Source: DATARH01 sp035534855
GTDB lineage: Bacteria; Pseudomonadota; Alphaproteobacteria; ATCC43930; CGMCC-115725
DNA: 64,000 nucleotides
Direction: 5' to 3'
Assembly: GCA_035534855.1 (NCBI GenBank)
Contig: DATLRD010000031.1
Coordinates: forward strand, 5,041-69,040
Shown: piece after piece, positions 33,639-42,314 of the stretch
Layout of the letters: every line of letters starts with the position of its first letter
How positions within the stretch are numbered: position 1 is the first letter of the stretch
Translations under genes and position numbers: made by a program
Notes under the pieces: generated by a model
Database searches by the model: none
What the model was told of the DNA's origin: nothing
The model's input: only the letters and a program-made list of their open reading frames with translations

Positions 33639-33955
33639 CGGGCGGCCTCGCGTGGACGCCCGGCGCGATTATCACGCCAGCTTATTTTCTCTTGCGAAGC
33701 CGGCATAGAGATGCCAAGTTTTAAATGTCGCCAACTTGACAGGAGGGTGTGTAACAAGCATGACCCCACCTGGGAAGCACCAGTTGCCGACCGCTTGGCA
33801 TCGGCAACGAAGCCAGAAGTCCAAGAATTAGCTCGGCGGATGCTGTCGAGCGCGGAGCAAAGCTCCGCAACGGACCCCCGATTGTCGCCTTCTGATGAAA
33901 AATCAGGGCGCACGGGGGTCTTGTTGTCTTTATCGATTTGATAAGGATCGAATCC
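33639..33955. other. 317-bp intergenic region of atypical composition
   Basis: It is less GC-rich than either neighbour. A plus-strand frame 33711-33941 (76 codons) uses codons rare in this window (TTA, GTT, CCA) and has no resemblance I recognise. The AGGAGGG at 33741 lies inside that frame rather than before its start. A perfect hairpin GCGGAGC-AAA-GCTCCGC lies at about 33852-33868. AAGGAT before the GTG at 33956 serves the next gene. I cannot support a gene here. Confidence 0.5.
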
Positions 33956-34870
33956 GTGGCCAATCTCGCCAGCCCGCTCGTCCTCGACACTTCGGGGCCG
34001 ACCTCGCGGGTCTATTTTTCCCAGCGGCTGCGGCTTCACTACGTCGATTGGGGCAACCCGGGCGCGCCGCCGCTGCTTCTGGTGCATGGCGGGCGCGACC
34101 ATTGCCGCAACTGGGACTGGGTGGCGAGCGCGCTGCGCCATGAGTGGCACGTGCTCGCCCCCGATCTGCGCGGCCACGGCGACAGCCAGTGGTCACCCGA
34201 CGGCAGCTATTCGATCGCAGCCTATATCTACGACCTCGCCCAGCTGATCCATCAGCAGGAACTGGCGCCGGTCACGATCGTCGCGCATTCGCTGGGCGGC
34301 ATGATCGCGCTGCGCTACACCGGCATCTATCCCGAAAACGTCCGCCGCCTCGTCGCGATCGAGGGGCTCGGCGTCACCCCGCGGGTGATGATCGAGCGCG
34401 CCGGCCAGCCGATCGCCGACCGCATGCGCCGTTGGGTCGAGGAGCAGCGCGGCCTGTCGGGCCGGATGTCGCGGCGCTATGCCTCGATCGACGAAGCGCT
34501 GAAGCGGATGCAGGAGGCCAACCGGCATTTGTCGCCGGAGCAGGCGCTTCACCTGACCCAGCACGGCGTCAACCAAAACGAAGACGGCACCTATAGCTGG
34601 AAATTCGACAATTACGTCCGCTCAGAGCGGCCTTACGGCATGACCCAGGCCGAAACCGAGCAGCTTTGGGCGCGCATCGCCTGCCCGGCCCTCCTGGTCT
34701 ACGGCAAGGAGAGCTGGGCCTCAAACCCCGAGGAAGACGGCCGGATCAAGCACTTCAAGAACGCCCGCGTGGTATCGTTTGAGGGCGCCGGCCATTGGGT
34801 CCACCACGACCGGCTCGACGGGTTCCTCGCGCTGTTGCGGGAGTTTCTGAAGCCCGACGCGGCGGACTAG
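33956..34870 (+). CDS. Alpha/beta hydrolase fold protein
   Basis: A 304-residue hydrolase with HGGRDHCRNWDW at the oxyanion position, the nucleophile elbow AHSLGGM, the acidic position near LLVYGKESW and the histidine in FEGAGHWVHHDR. The layout fits the epoxide hydrolase/haloalkane dehalogenase/esterase group, but the substrate cannot be told. The GTG at 33956 has AAGGAT eight bases upstream; the frame from a TTG at 33938 is possible. Its stop TAG shares CTAG with the stop of the convergent DUF192 gene. Confidence 0.85.
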   Translation: MANLASPLVLDTSGPTSRVYFSQRLRLHYVDWGNPGAPPLLLVHGGRDHCRNWDWVASALRHEWHVLAPDLRGHGDSQWSPDGSYSIAAYIYDLAQLIHQQELAPVTIVAHSLGGMIALRYTGIYPENVRRLVAIEGLGVTPRVMIERAGQPIADRMRRWVEEQRGLSGRMSRRYASIDEALKRMQEANRHLSPEQALHLTQHGVNQNEDGTYSWKFDNYVRSERPYGMTQAETEQLWARIACPALLVYGKESWASNPEEDGRIKHFKNARVVSFEGAGHWVHHDRLDGFLALLREFLKPDAAD

Positions 34871-35337
34871 CCGCGGGCGCCGAAGATCGGGTAGATCACC
34901 CGGTCACCCGGCTTGATTCCGAGGCGGTCGGCGGTGCCGCCGTTGACCTCGATAACCGCGCGCACCAGCCCGGGCGACGGGATCGGGTCGGTCAATTCCG
35001 GCACCGCGCGCGCGTGGATGCCGACGATCCGCCCGTCCTGCGCGACAAACAGCATGTCAAGCGGGATCAGCGTGTTCTTCATCCAGAACGAAACCGTGGT
35101 CGGCGTGCCGAAATCGAACAGCATGCCCGCGTCAGGCGCGAGGCTGCGGCGGAACATCAGCCCCTGTGCCTGCTGCGCCGGGGTGGTCGCCAGCTCGACG
35201 GTGAATTTGTGCGGTCCGCTCGCCGAGACGATCGTCAGCTGCGCGGTCGCAAAGGTTTCGAACGCGGCCGCCGGCACCGTCGCCCACAGCGGCGCGATTA
35301 GCGCGATGACCAGAAGCAGGCGGTGGCGGATGGCCAT
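34867..35337 (-). CDS. Exported DUF192 protein
   Basis: A 156-residue protein with a signal peptide (residues 1-24, ending VPAAAF). A DUF192 domain follows: VELATTPAQQAQGLMFRRSL, MLFDFGTPTTVSFWMKNTLIPLDMLFV and VIEVNGGTADRLGIKPGD. Members are small beta barrels in the periplasm or outside the cell with unknown role. It overlaps the opposite gene by the palindromic CTAG. Upstream it is divergent from the PLP enzyme with a 73-bp gap. Confidence 0.9.
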   Translation of the reverse strand: MAIRHRLLLVIALIAPLWATVPAAAFETFATAQLTIVSASGPHKFTVELATTPAQQAQGLMFRRSLAPDAGMLFDFGTPTTVSFWMKNTLIPLDMLFVAQDGRIVGIHARAVPELTDPIPSPGLVRAVIEVNGGTADRLGIKPGDRVIYPIFGARG

Positions 35338-35410
35338 GGGGTGATCCGATAATCGAGCGCCGAGCTGCGGTCAATCGGCTAGGATGAAGCACTTTCAGGA
35401 GATGCCGGCG

Positions 35411-36550
35411 ATGCGCAACCAGCCGCTTCACCCCGCGACCCTCGCCGCGCAGGCGCTCGGCTGGACCGACCCGACGACCGGCGCGGTGATCCTGCCGATC
35501 CAGCCGGCGACGACCTATATCCGCGACCCCGACAACCAGTATCGCCGCGGCCGCAACTATGCGCGCGCCGACAACCCGGGCTACGACCAGCCGGAGGCGC
35601 TGTTGACCGCGCTCGAAGGCGGCGCCGCGTCGCTGGTGCTGGCCTCGGGCATGGCGGCGGCGACGACGGTGTTTCGCGCCCTTCCGGTCGGCGCGCATGT
35701 CGTCGCGCCGCTGGTCATGTATCACGCCCTGCGGCGGTGGATCGCCGCCTATGCTGCCGACGGGCACATCGCCGCGGATTTCGCCGACACGACATCGCCC
35801 GACACGCTCGCCGCGGCGGTGGTGCCGGGGCGCACCCGGCTGGTGTGGATCGAGACCCCGGCCAACCCGCTGTGGTCGATCACCGACATCGCCGGCGCCG
35901 CGGAGATCGCGCACCGCGCCGGCGCACTGCTCGCAATCGACAGCACCACGGCGAGCCCGGTCGTGACCCGGCCGATCGAGCACGGCGCCGACATCGTGAT
36001 GCACTCGGCGACCAAATACCTCAACGGGCACAGCGACGTGATCGCCGGCACGCTGACCGCGGCGCGCGATGACGAGTTCTGGCAACGCCTCGTCGCCGGC
36101 CGCAGCAGCGGCGGCGCGATCCTCGGCAATCTCGAGACCTACCTGCTGCTGCGCGGCATGCGCACGCTCTATCTCCGGGTCGAGCGTGCCTGCCATTCGG
36201 CCCAGCGGGTTGCCGAGGCGCTGAGGGAAAACCCCCACGTCGCGGCGGTGCTCTATCCCGGGCTGCCGGGCCATCCCGGCCACGATGTCGCGGCGCGCCA
36301 GATGCAGGGGTTTGGCGGCATGCTGAGCATCCGGGTCAAGGGCGGCGAAGACGCCGCGATCGCCGCCGCGGCGCGGGTTCAGGTGTGGAAGCGGGCGACC
36401 TCGCTCGGCGGGGTCGAGAGCCTCATTGAGCATCGCGCCTCGATCGAAGGCCCCGGCAGCCCGGTGCCGCCCGATCTCTTGCGCCTCTCGGTCGGGATCG
36501 AGGACCCCGACGATCTGATCGCCGATTTGACGCAGGCCCTGGCGGGGTGA
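35411..36550 (+). CDS. Cystathionine gamma-synthase/lyase family PLP enzyme
   Basis: A 379-residue trans-sulfuration enzyme. It shows TTYIRDPDNQYRRGRNYARADNPGYDQPE near the start, SGMAAATTVF, the IETPANPLW segment, the PLP lysine in VMHSATKYLNGHSDV and the C-terminal LGGVESLIEHRASIEG. Members act in methionine or cysteine metabolism (gamma-synthase, gamma-lyase, beta-lyase or O-acylhomoserine sulfhydrylase). The exact reaction cannot be read by eye. The ATG at 35411 has AGGAG nine bases upstream, and 35384 is an alternative start. It sits next to the SUF operon, which consumes cysteine. Confidence 0.88.
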   Translation: MRNQPLHPATLAAQALGWTDPTTGAVILPIQPATTYIRDPDNQYRRGRNYARADNPGYDQPEALLTALEGGAASLVLASGMAAATTVFRALPVGAHVVAPLVMYHALRRWIAAYAADGHIAADFADTTSPDTLAAAVVPGRTRLVWIETPANPLWSITDIAGAAEIAHRAGALLAIDSTTASPVVTRPIEHGADIVMHSATKYLNGHSDVIAGTLTAARDDEFWQRLVAGRSSGGAILGNLETYLLLRGMRTLYLRVERACHSAQRVAEALRENPHVAAVLYPGLPGHPGHDVAARQMQGFGGMLSIRVKGGEDAAIAAAARVQVWKRATSLGGVESLIEHRASIEGPGSPVPPDLLRLSVGIEDPDDLIADLTQALAG

Positions 36551-36556
36551 GCGCGC

Positions 36557-36955
36557 CTACATCAGCCCCAGTTCGAGCTTGGCTTCCTCGCTCATGCGGT
36601 CGCGGTCCCATGGTGGCGACCACACCAGGTTGACCCGCACGTCGTTGACGCCGGGTACCGCGGCGATCGCCGCCTCGACCTCGCCCGGCATGCTCTGCGC
36701 CACCGGGCAGGCCGGCGTGGTCAGCGTCATCTCGACAAAGACAATGCCGCCCTGCTTGACCAGCAATTCGTAGATCAGCCCGAGATCGACGAGGTTGATC
36801 GGGATTTCCGGGTCGCGCACGGTCTTCAGCGCATCGAGCACCGGCCCGAACAATGCCAGATCGTCCTCGCCCTCGGGACGTTCGGCCGGCTCGCTTTCCG
36901 GCTGCTGCGGCGGCTGAAAATCGAAATAGTCGCGCTCATGGGTTTCCGGCGCCAT
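36557..36955 (-). CDS. sufT: SUF system protein SufT (DUF59/MIP18)
   Basis: A 132-residue protein. The DUF59 domain is in the last ~95 residues (TVRDPEIPINLVDLGLIYEL, then MTLTTPACPVAQSMPGEVEAAIAAVPGV and VWSPPWDRDRMSEEAKLELGLM) with the conserved cysteine in TPACPVAQ. SufT helps mature Fe-S proteins under high demand. It is the last gene of the SUF operon, 5 bp after sufU. The first 35 residues are acidic and glutamine/proline-rich and probably disordered. Confidence 0.93.
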   Translation of the reverse strand: MAPETHERDYFDFQPPQQPESEPAERPEGEDDLALFGPVLDALKTVRDPEIPINLVDLGLIYELLVKQGGIVFVEMTLTTPACPVAQSMPGEVEAAIAAVPGVNDVRVNLVWSPPWDRDRMSEEAKLELGLM

Positions 36956-36960
36956 CGCCG

Positions 36961-37428
36961 CTACTCCGTCTTGACCGGGTCGCCGGCGAGCCCGCCTTTG
37001 AGCGCCGCCTCAAAGGCGTGCCACGGCAGGGTCGCGCATTTGACCCGCATCGGATAGGCCTTGACCCCGATCAGCGGTTCGAGCCGCTCGGCGTCGTCGG
37101 CCAGGGAATCGGGCACCGCAGGGGGATCGCCGCCGGTGACCTCGGCATGGAAGCGGGCGAACAGCGCCTGCGCCTCGGCCACGGTCTTGCCCTTCAGCAC
37201 CTCGGTCATCAGCGAAGCCGCCGCGGTCGAGATCGCGCAGCCGCGCCCGTCAAAGCTGACATCGGCGATGCGGTCGCCGTCGAGCGCCAGGTACACGGTG
37301 ACCCGATCGCCGCACAGCGGGTTGTGGCCCTTGGCGAGGTGGGTCGGGTGTTCGAGCACACGGAAGTTCCGCGGGCGGCGCCCGTGGTCGAGAATGATGT
37401 CCTGATACAGCTCGCGCAGATCCATCAT
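36961..37428 (-). CDS. sufU: Fe-S cluster assembly scaffold/sulfurtransferase SufU
   Basis: A 155-residue SufU-type protein with ligands C39, D41, C64 and C130 (NPLCGDRV, GRGCAIST, VKCATLPW) that hold zinc and accept sulfur from SufS. The insertion between the second and third cysteine (residues ~80-112) distinguishes it from IscU. It overlaps sufS by 4 nt (ATGA). With SufU in the operon, no sufE is needed. No other scaffold-like gene is present in the window, so SufU and SufB likely take the role absent from the ISC cluster. Confidence 0.93.
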   Translation of the reverse strand: MMDLRELYQDIILDHGRRPRNFRVLEHPTHLAKGHNPLCGDRVTVYLALDGDRIADVSFDGRGCAISTAAASLMTEVLKGKTVAEAQALFARFHAEVTGGDPPAVPDSLADDAERLEPLIGVKAYPMRVKCATLPWHAFEAALKGGLAGDPVKTE

Positions 37429-38636
37429 CGCGAAAACATCTCCCGGCACGCCTCGACCGCCGCCGCCAGCCGGTCGATATCGTCCCGATCGTTGTAGATG
37501 CCGAACGAGGCGCGCACCGTGCCGGCAACGCCGAGCCTGTCCATCAACGGCTGCGCGCAATGGTGGCCGACCCGAACCGCGACCTCGTGCTGGTCGAGCA
37601 CGGTGCCCACGTCGTGCGGGTGCACGCCGTCGAGGTTGAACGACAGGATGCTGAGCCGGCGCTGTCCGCCGGGCACCAGCCGCAGATCGGGGATGCGCGA
37701 CAGCACGTCGACGCCGTAATCGGTCAGCGCCGCCTCGTGCTCCTGGATCGCGCCGCGGCCGATCCCCTCGATGAACCCGATCGCCAGCCGCAGCCCGACC
37801 GCGCCGGCGATGTCGGGCGTACCGGCCTCGAACCGATGCGGCGGCTCCTGGAACTCGGTGCCGGCATATTCGACGCTGGTGATCATCCCGCCGCCGGCCT
37901 GCCACGGCGGCATCGCCTCCAGCACATCGCGGCGGCCGTAGAGCACGCCCGTGCCGGTCGGCCCGTAGGCCTTGTGGCCGGAAAACACATAAAAATCGCA
38001 GTCGATTGCCTGCACATCGACCGGCATGCGCGGCACCGCCTGGCAGCCGTCGATCAGCACCTTGGCGCCGACCTCGTGTGCCAGCCGCACGATGTTCTCG
38101 ACCGGCAGCACCGTCCCGGTGACATTCGACACATGCGTTACCGCGACCATGCGGGTGCGCCGCGACAACAACGCCTCGAACGCGCCAAGGTCGAATTCGC
38201 CGGTCTCGTCGGTCGGCGCGACCACCAGCTTCGCCCCGGCGCGCTGGCAGGCCATCTGCCACGGCACCAGGTTCGAGTGGTGCTCGACATCGCTGATCAC
38301 CACCTCGTCGCCGGCCCGTAGAAACGCTCCGCCCCAGCTGTAGGAGACGAGGTTGATGCCCTCGGTCGCACCGCGCACGAACACGATCTCGCACTCGTCG
38401 GCGGCGTTGAGGAAGTCGCGCACCGCGACGCGCGCTTCCTCGAACAGATCTGTCGAGCGCGCGCTGAGCTTATAGACCCCGCGATGCACGTTGGCGTAGT
38501 CGTTGCGATAGAACTCGGCGATGCCGTCGATCACCGCGCGCGGCTTTTGCGCGCTCGCGCCCGAATCGAGGAAAACCAGGCCGGGGTTGTGCTCGAACAC
38601 CGGAAACTCGCGCCGCAGGGCACGCCCGTCGATCAT
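37425..38636 (-). CDS. sufS: Cysteine desulfurase SufS
   Basis: A 403-residue class II desulfurase. YLDSGASAQKPRAVID-like start (FLDSGASAQKPR), the PLP lysine in FSGHKAYGPTGTG and the persulfide cysteine in RVGHHCAQPLMDRLG are present. It hands sulfur to SufU, encoded next. The ATG at 38636 shares a base with the sufD stop, and a GTG at 38639 would give a 4-nt overlap. This is the third desulfurase in the window after the tandem pair at 11-13 kb. Confidence 0.95.
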   Translation of the reverse strand: MIDGRALRREFPVFEHNPGLVFLDSGASAQKPRAVIDGIAEFYRNDYANVHRGVYKLSARSTDLFEEARVAVRDFLNAADECEIVFVRGATEGINLVSYSWGGAFLRAGDEVVISDVEHHSNLVPWQMACQRAGAKLVVAPTDETGEFDLGAFEALLSRRTRMVAVTHVSNVTGTVLPVENIVRLAHEVGAKVLIDGCQAVPRMPVDVQAIDCDFYVFSGHKAYGPTGTGVLYGRRDVLEAMPPWQAGGGMITSVEYAGTEFQEPPHRFEAGTPDIAGAVGLRLAIGFIEGIGRGAIQEHEAALTDYGVDVLSRIPDLRLVPGGQRRLSILSFNLDGVHPHDVGTVLDQHEVAVRVGHHCAQPLMDRLGVAGTVRASFGIYNDRDDIDRLAAAVEACREMFSR

Positions 38637-39946
38637 CACTCGGTCTCCAACTGGGCGAGCCGGACGGCCAGGCGGCTCAGCAGCCGCTCGCGCACGGCCG
38701 GGTCACCGACCCGCTCGACCGCCTCGCGCACGAACCCCTCGACCAGCAGGCGCCGCGCCTCGTCGGTCGCGATGCCGCGGGCGCGCAGATAGAACAGCGC
38801 CGCCTCATCGAGGTCGCCGACGCTGGCGCCGTGCGCGCACTTCACATCGTCGGCGAAGATTTCCAGCTCGGGCTTGGTGTCGATCGTCGCGCGCCGGCCG
38901 AGGATCAGGTTGCGGCTGGTCTGTTTCGCGTCGGTCTGCTGCGCGCCTTCGCGAACCCCGATCTTGCCCTGAAACGCGCCGTGCCCGCGCCCCGCCGCGA
39001 CGCCCTTGAACAATTCGCGGGTGGTGCCGCCGGGCGCGCGATGATCGACCGCGGTGACGATGTTGGCTTCATCCTGCCCCCCGACGACAAACGCGCCGTC
39101 GAGCGTGCAATGCGCGCCCTCGCCGGCCATCGTCACGGCGATTTCGTGCCGCACCGTGCGGCCGGCGAGCAGCAAAGCGAAGGAACTGAAACGTGCCCCG
39201 GCGCCGAGCACCGCCTGCGTGTCGCTCAGATGCACCGCTTCGCCGCCCTCTTCGACCAGCACCGTGCGGTCGAGCGCGGCGCCGTCACCGAGCCGCACAT
39301 CGACGACATCGTTGCGCCAATAGGCACCGCCCTCGCCGGCATAGGTTTCGACCAGCGTCGCCCGGCTGCCGGCGCCGAGGTTGACGAGGCTGCGGGTGTG
39401 CGCCGACCCGCCGGTCGCGGCGAAATGGATGATTTGGATCGGCCGGTCGAGCACGACGCCCGGCGCGACATCAAGCACGAACCCGTCGGCAAAGAACGCG
39501 GCGTTGAGCGCGGCGAAGGCACCATCGACACGATCGTCGAGCGCGTCGCGCACCAGCTCCGGCCGGGCGACGATCGCAGCCGAGATCGGCCCGAGCCAGG
39601 CACCGTCCGGAAGTCCATCCCTGGCTGATAAAACAGGCGAAAAACAGCCATCGACAAAGACGAGGCGATGCGCGCCGGCGAGCAGATCGAGGCTGTCGAG
39701 TTGGCCGCGGATCGCCGCATCGAGCCGGTGCGGCGCGACCGGCAGCAGCGGCTTTTCCTGCAAATCCCGCAGGTCGAGATAGCGCCACGCCTCGCTGTGC
39801 CGGCTCGGGAAGCCCTGCTCGGCGAAACGGTTGAGGCTCGCCCGGCGCGCCCGGCGCAGCCATTGCGGCTCGCTGGCGCACTCGGCGAACGCGTCGAGAT
39901 ACGGCCGCGCCTCGGGCTTCACCGGGAAATCGACGAGGGTGGTCAT
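38636..39946 (-). CDS. sufD: Fe-S cluster assembly protein SufD
   Basis: A 436-residue component of the SufBCD scaffold. The C-terminal beta-helix part has FKGVAAGRGHGAFQGKIGVREGAQQTDAKQTSRNLILG and EIFADDVKCAHGASVGDLDEAALFYLRARGI, the SufD hallmark. The family start is MTTLVDFP at 39946, with GAGGG upstream. The frame extends to 40090 only because it passes through an interspersed repeat. It lies between sufC and sufS, the usual order. Confidence 0.94.
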   Translation of the reverse strand: MTTLVDFPVKPEARPYLDAFAECASEPQWLRRARRASLNRFAEQGFPSRHSEAWRYLDLRDLQEKPLLPVAPHRLDAAIRGQLDSLDLLAGAHRLVFVDGCFSPVLSARDGLPDGAWLGPISAAIVARPELVRDALDDRVDGAFAALNAAFFADGFVLDVAPGVVLDRPIQIIHFAATGGSAHTRSLVNLGAGSRATLVETYAGEGGAYWRNDVVDVRLGDGAALDRTVLVEEGGEAVHLSDTQAVLGAGARFSSFALLLAGRTVRHEIAVTMAGEGAHCTLDGAFVVGGQDEANIVTAVDHRAPGGTTRELFKGVAAGRGHGAFQGKIGVREGAQQTDAKQTSRNLILGRRATIDTKPELEIFADDVKCAHGASVGDLDEAALFYLRARGIATDEARRLLVEGFVREAVERVGDPAVRERLLSRLAVRLAQLETE

Positions 39947-39959
39947 CGAACAACCCTCG

Positions 39960-40036
39960 CCGCCCCCGCGAAAGCGGGGGTCCAGGGCGAGCGCTCCGTC
40001 GCCGGCGACTGGATCTCCGCTTTCGCGGGGATGACG
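39960..40036. repeat. Interspersed intergenic repeat, copy B
   Basis: A 77-bp element between sufC and sufD, with arms CCCCCGCGAAAGCGGGGG and CCGCTTTCGCGGGGATGACG. On the minus strand it reads HPRESGDP and LDPRFRGG, the false peptide typical of dispersed palindromic elements. It is inserted within the SUF operon without breaking a gene. It is related in structure to copy A at 6060. Confidence 0.75.
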
Positions 40037-40064
40037 AAAGAAAGGCTGCACCGCATCGGCTGTC

Positions 40065-40817
40065 TCACGCGGCGTCGCCGAACGCGGCATAGCCGGTGCG
40101 CTCCAGCTCGACGGCGAGGCTCTTGTCGCCGGACTGCACGATGCGGCCGTCCTGCAGCACGTGCACCCGGTCTGGCTCGATATAGTCGAGCAGCCGCTGG
40201 TAATGGGTGATCAGCACGATCGCCCGATCGGGCGCGCGCAGCGCGTTGACCCCGCCGGCGACGGTGCGCAGCGCGTCGATGTCGAGCCCGCTGTCGGTCT
40301 CGTCGAGGATCGCCAGAGTCGGCTCGAGCATCGCCATCTGGAAGATCTCGTTGCGCTTTTTCTCGCCGCCGGAAAACCCGACATTGACCGCGCGCTGCAT
40401 CAAATCCTCGCCGAGGTCGAGCAGCTTCAATTTGGCCCGCACCGTGCGCAGGAACTGCCCGGCATCAAGCTCCGGCTCGCCGCGGTGGCGGCGCTGCGCG
40501 TTAAGCGCAGAACGCAGGAAATACATGTTGTTAACACCCGGTATCTCAACCGGATACTGAAAGGCAAGAAACACCCCTTCGCAGGCGCGCTCTTCAGCCT
40601 TCATCGCCAGGAGGTCATGGCCGCGATAGGTCACGCTGCCGGCAGTGGTCTCGTAGCCGTCGCGCCCGGCCAGCACCGCGGCCAGCGTCGACTTGCCCGA
40701 GCCGTTCGGACCCATGACCGCGTGCACCTCGCCGGCCTCGACCGTCAGGTCGATGCCCTTGAGGATTTCGCGCCCGTCCTTGAGCCGCGCGTGGAGGTTC
40801 TTGATTTCAAGCATCAT
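40065..40817 (-). CDS. sufC: Fe-S cluster assembly ATPase SufC
   Basis: A 250-residue ABC-type ATPase. The Walker A motif is GPNGSGKST, the Q-loop FLAFQYP, the signature FSGGEKKRNEIFQM and the Walker B motif LAILDETDSGLDID, exactly as in SufC. It powers conformational change of SufBCD during cluster assembly. It overlaps sufB by 4 nt. There is no membrane partner, consistent with a soluble complex. Confidence 0.96.
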   Translation of the reverse strand: MMLEIKNLHARLKDGREILKGIDLTVEAGEVHAVMGPNGSGKSTLAAVLAGRDGYETTAGSVTYRGHDLLAMKAEERACEGVFLAFQYPVEIPGVNNMYFLRSALNAQRRHRGEPELDAGQFLRTVRAKLKLLDLGEDLMQRAVNVGFSGGEKKRNEIFQMAMLEPTLAILDETDSGLDIDALRTVAGGVNALRAPDRAIVLITHYQRLLDYIEPDRVHVLQDGRIVQSGDKSLAVELERTGYAAFGDAA

Positions 40818-42283
40818 CCCACACTGCCTTCCAGGCTGACGGCGAGCAGCTTTTGCGCCTCGACCGCGAACTCCATCGGCAGTTCCTTCAGAACTTCCTT
40901 GCAGAACCCGTTGACGATCAACGATACCGCGTCCTCATCGCCGAGCCCGCGCTGGCGGCAGTAGAACAGCTGGTCGTCGCTGATCTTCGAGGTCGTCGCC
41001 TCGTGCTCGACGCGGGCCGACGGATTGCGCACCTCGATATAGGGCACGGTGTGCGCGCCGCAGCGGTCACCGATCAGCAGCGAGTCGCACTGGGTATAGT
41101 TGCGCGCCCCTTCGGCTCGCGGCTGCACGCGGACGAGGCCGCGATAGGTGTTCTGGCCGCGCCCGGCCGAGATGCCCTTGGAGATGATCGTCGACGAGGT
41201 GTTGCGGCCGATATGGATCATCTTGGTGCCGGTATCGGCCTGCTGGCGGTTGTTGGTGATCGCGACCGAATAGAATTCGCCGACCGAATCGTCGCCTTCA
41301 AGAATGCAGCTCGGGTATTTCCAGGTGATCGCCGAACCGGTCTCGACCTGGGTCCACGAAATCTTGGCGCGCGCGCCGCGGCAAGCGCCGCGCTTCGTCA
41401 CGAAATTGTAGATGCCGCCCTTGCCCTCGGCGTCGCCGGGGTACCAGTTCTGCACCGTCGAATACTTGATCTGCGCATCCTCGTGGGCGATCAGCTCGAC
41501 AACCGCGGCATGCAGCTGGTTCTCGTCGCGCTGCGGCGCGGTGCAGCCTTCGAGATAGCTGACATAGCTGCCCTTGTCGGCGATCAGCAGGGTGCGCTCG
41601 AACTGCCCGGTCTTGGCCGCGTTGATGCGGAAATAGGTGCTGAGCTCCATCGGGCAGCGCACGCCCGGCGGCACATAGGCGAACGAGCCGTCGCTGAACA
41701 CCGCCGAGTTGAGCGCGGCAAAGAAATTGTCGCCCTGCGGCACCACCGTGCCGAGATAGCGCCGCACCAGCTCGGGATGTTCACGCACAGCCTCGCCAAA
41801 CGAGCTGAAGATGATGCCCAACTTGGCAAGCTCGCCCTTGAACGTCGTCGCCACCGAGACGCTGTCGAACACCGCGTCGACCGCAACTCCCGAGGGCACG
41901 ACCCCGGCCAGCGCCTCGCGCTCGCGCAGCGGAATGCCGAGCTTCTCGTAAGTACGCAGCAGCTCAGGGTCGACCTCGTCCAATGATTTCGGCGCATTCT
42001 GCCGCTTTGGCGCCGAGTAGTAGGTGGCGCCCTCGTAGTCGATCGGGGCGATGTTGAGCTTGGCCCATTCCGGCGGGGTCATCTCGCGCCACGCCCGGTA
42101 GGCCGCCAGCCGCCATTCGAGCAGCCATTCCGGCTCGTCCTTCTTGGCCGAGATGAAGCGCACCGTGTCCTCGTTGAGGCCGGGCGGCGCGGAATCGGCC
42201 TCGATGTCGCTGACAAAGCCGTATTTGTAGCCGTCCTGCGTCAGCGCGCGGACGGTATTGCGGGTATCGAGGGAAGCGCTCAT
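40814..42283 (-). CDS. sufB: Fe-S cluster assembly protein SufB
   Basis: A 489-residue scaffold subunit. DGYKYGFVSDIEAD at the start, EWLLEWRLAAYRAW, VPPGVRCPMELSTYFRINA, YLEGCTAPQRDENQLHAAVVEL and the C-terminal CRQRGLGDEDAVSLIVNGFCKEVLKELPMEFAVEAQKLL are diagnostic. Several conserved cysteines, including those in GVRCP and EGCTAP, are present and may hold the nascent cluster. It starts 31 bp after the Rrf2 regulator gene and leads the biosynthetic part of the operon. Confidence 0.97.
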   Translation of the reverse strand: MSASLDTRNTVRALTQDGYKYGFVSDIEADSAPPGLNEDTVRFISAKKDEPEWLLEWRLAAYRAWREMTPPEWAKLNIAPIDYEGATYYSAPKRQNAPKSLDEVDPELLRTYEKLGIPLREREALAGVVPSGVAVDAVFDSVSVATTFKGELAKLGIIFSSFGEAVREHPELVRRYLGTVVPQGDNFFAALNSAVFSDGSFAYVPPGVRCPMELSTYFRINAAKTGQFERTLLIADKGSYVSYLEGCTAPQRDENQLHAAVVELIAHEDAQIKYSTVQNWYPGDAEGKGGIYNFVTKRGACRGARAKISWTQVETGSAITWKYPSCILEGDDSVGEFYSVAITNNRQQADTGTKMIHIGRNTSSTIISKGISAGRGQNTYRGLVRVQPRAEGARNYTQCDSLLIGDRCGAHTVPYIEVRNPSARVEHEATTSKISDDQLFYCRQRGLGDEDAVSLIVNGFCKEVLKELPMEFAVEAQKLLAVSLEGSVG

Positions 42284-42314
42284 CTGAGACCGATTCGATC
42301 AGGTGTGGGTTCGA

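Noticed and set aside
33711..33941. Small gene of 76 codons
   Set aside because: Codon use is unlike the window, there is no ribosome site before its ATG, and no similarity is recognised. Kept only as part of the intergenic description.
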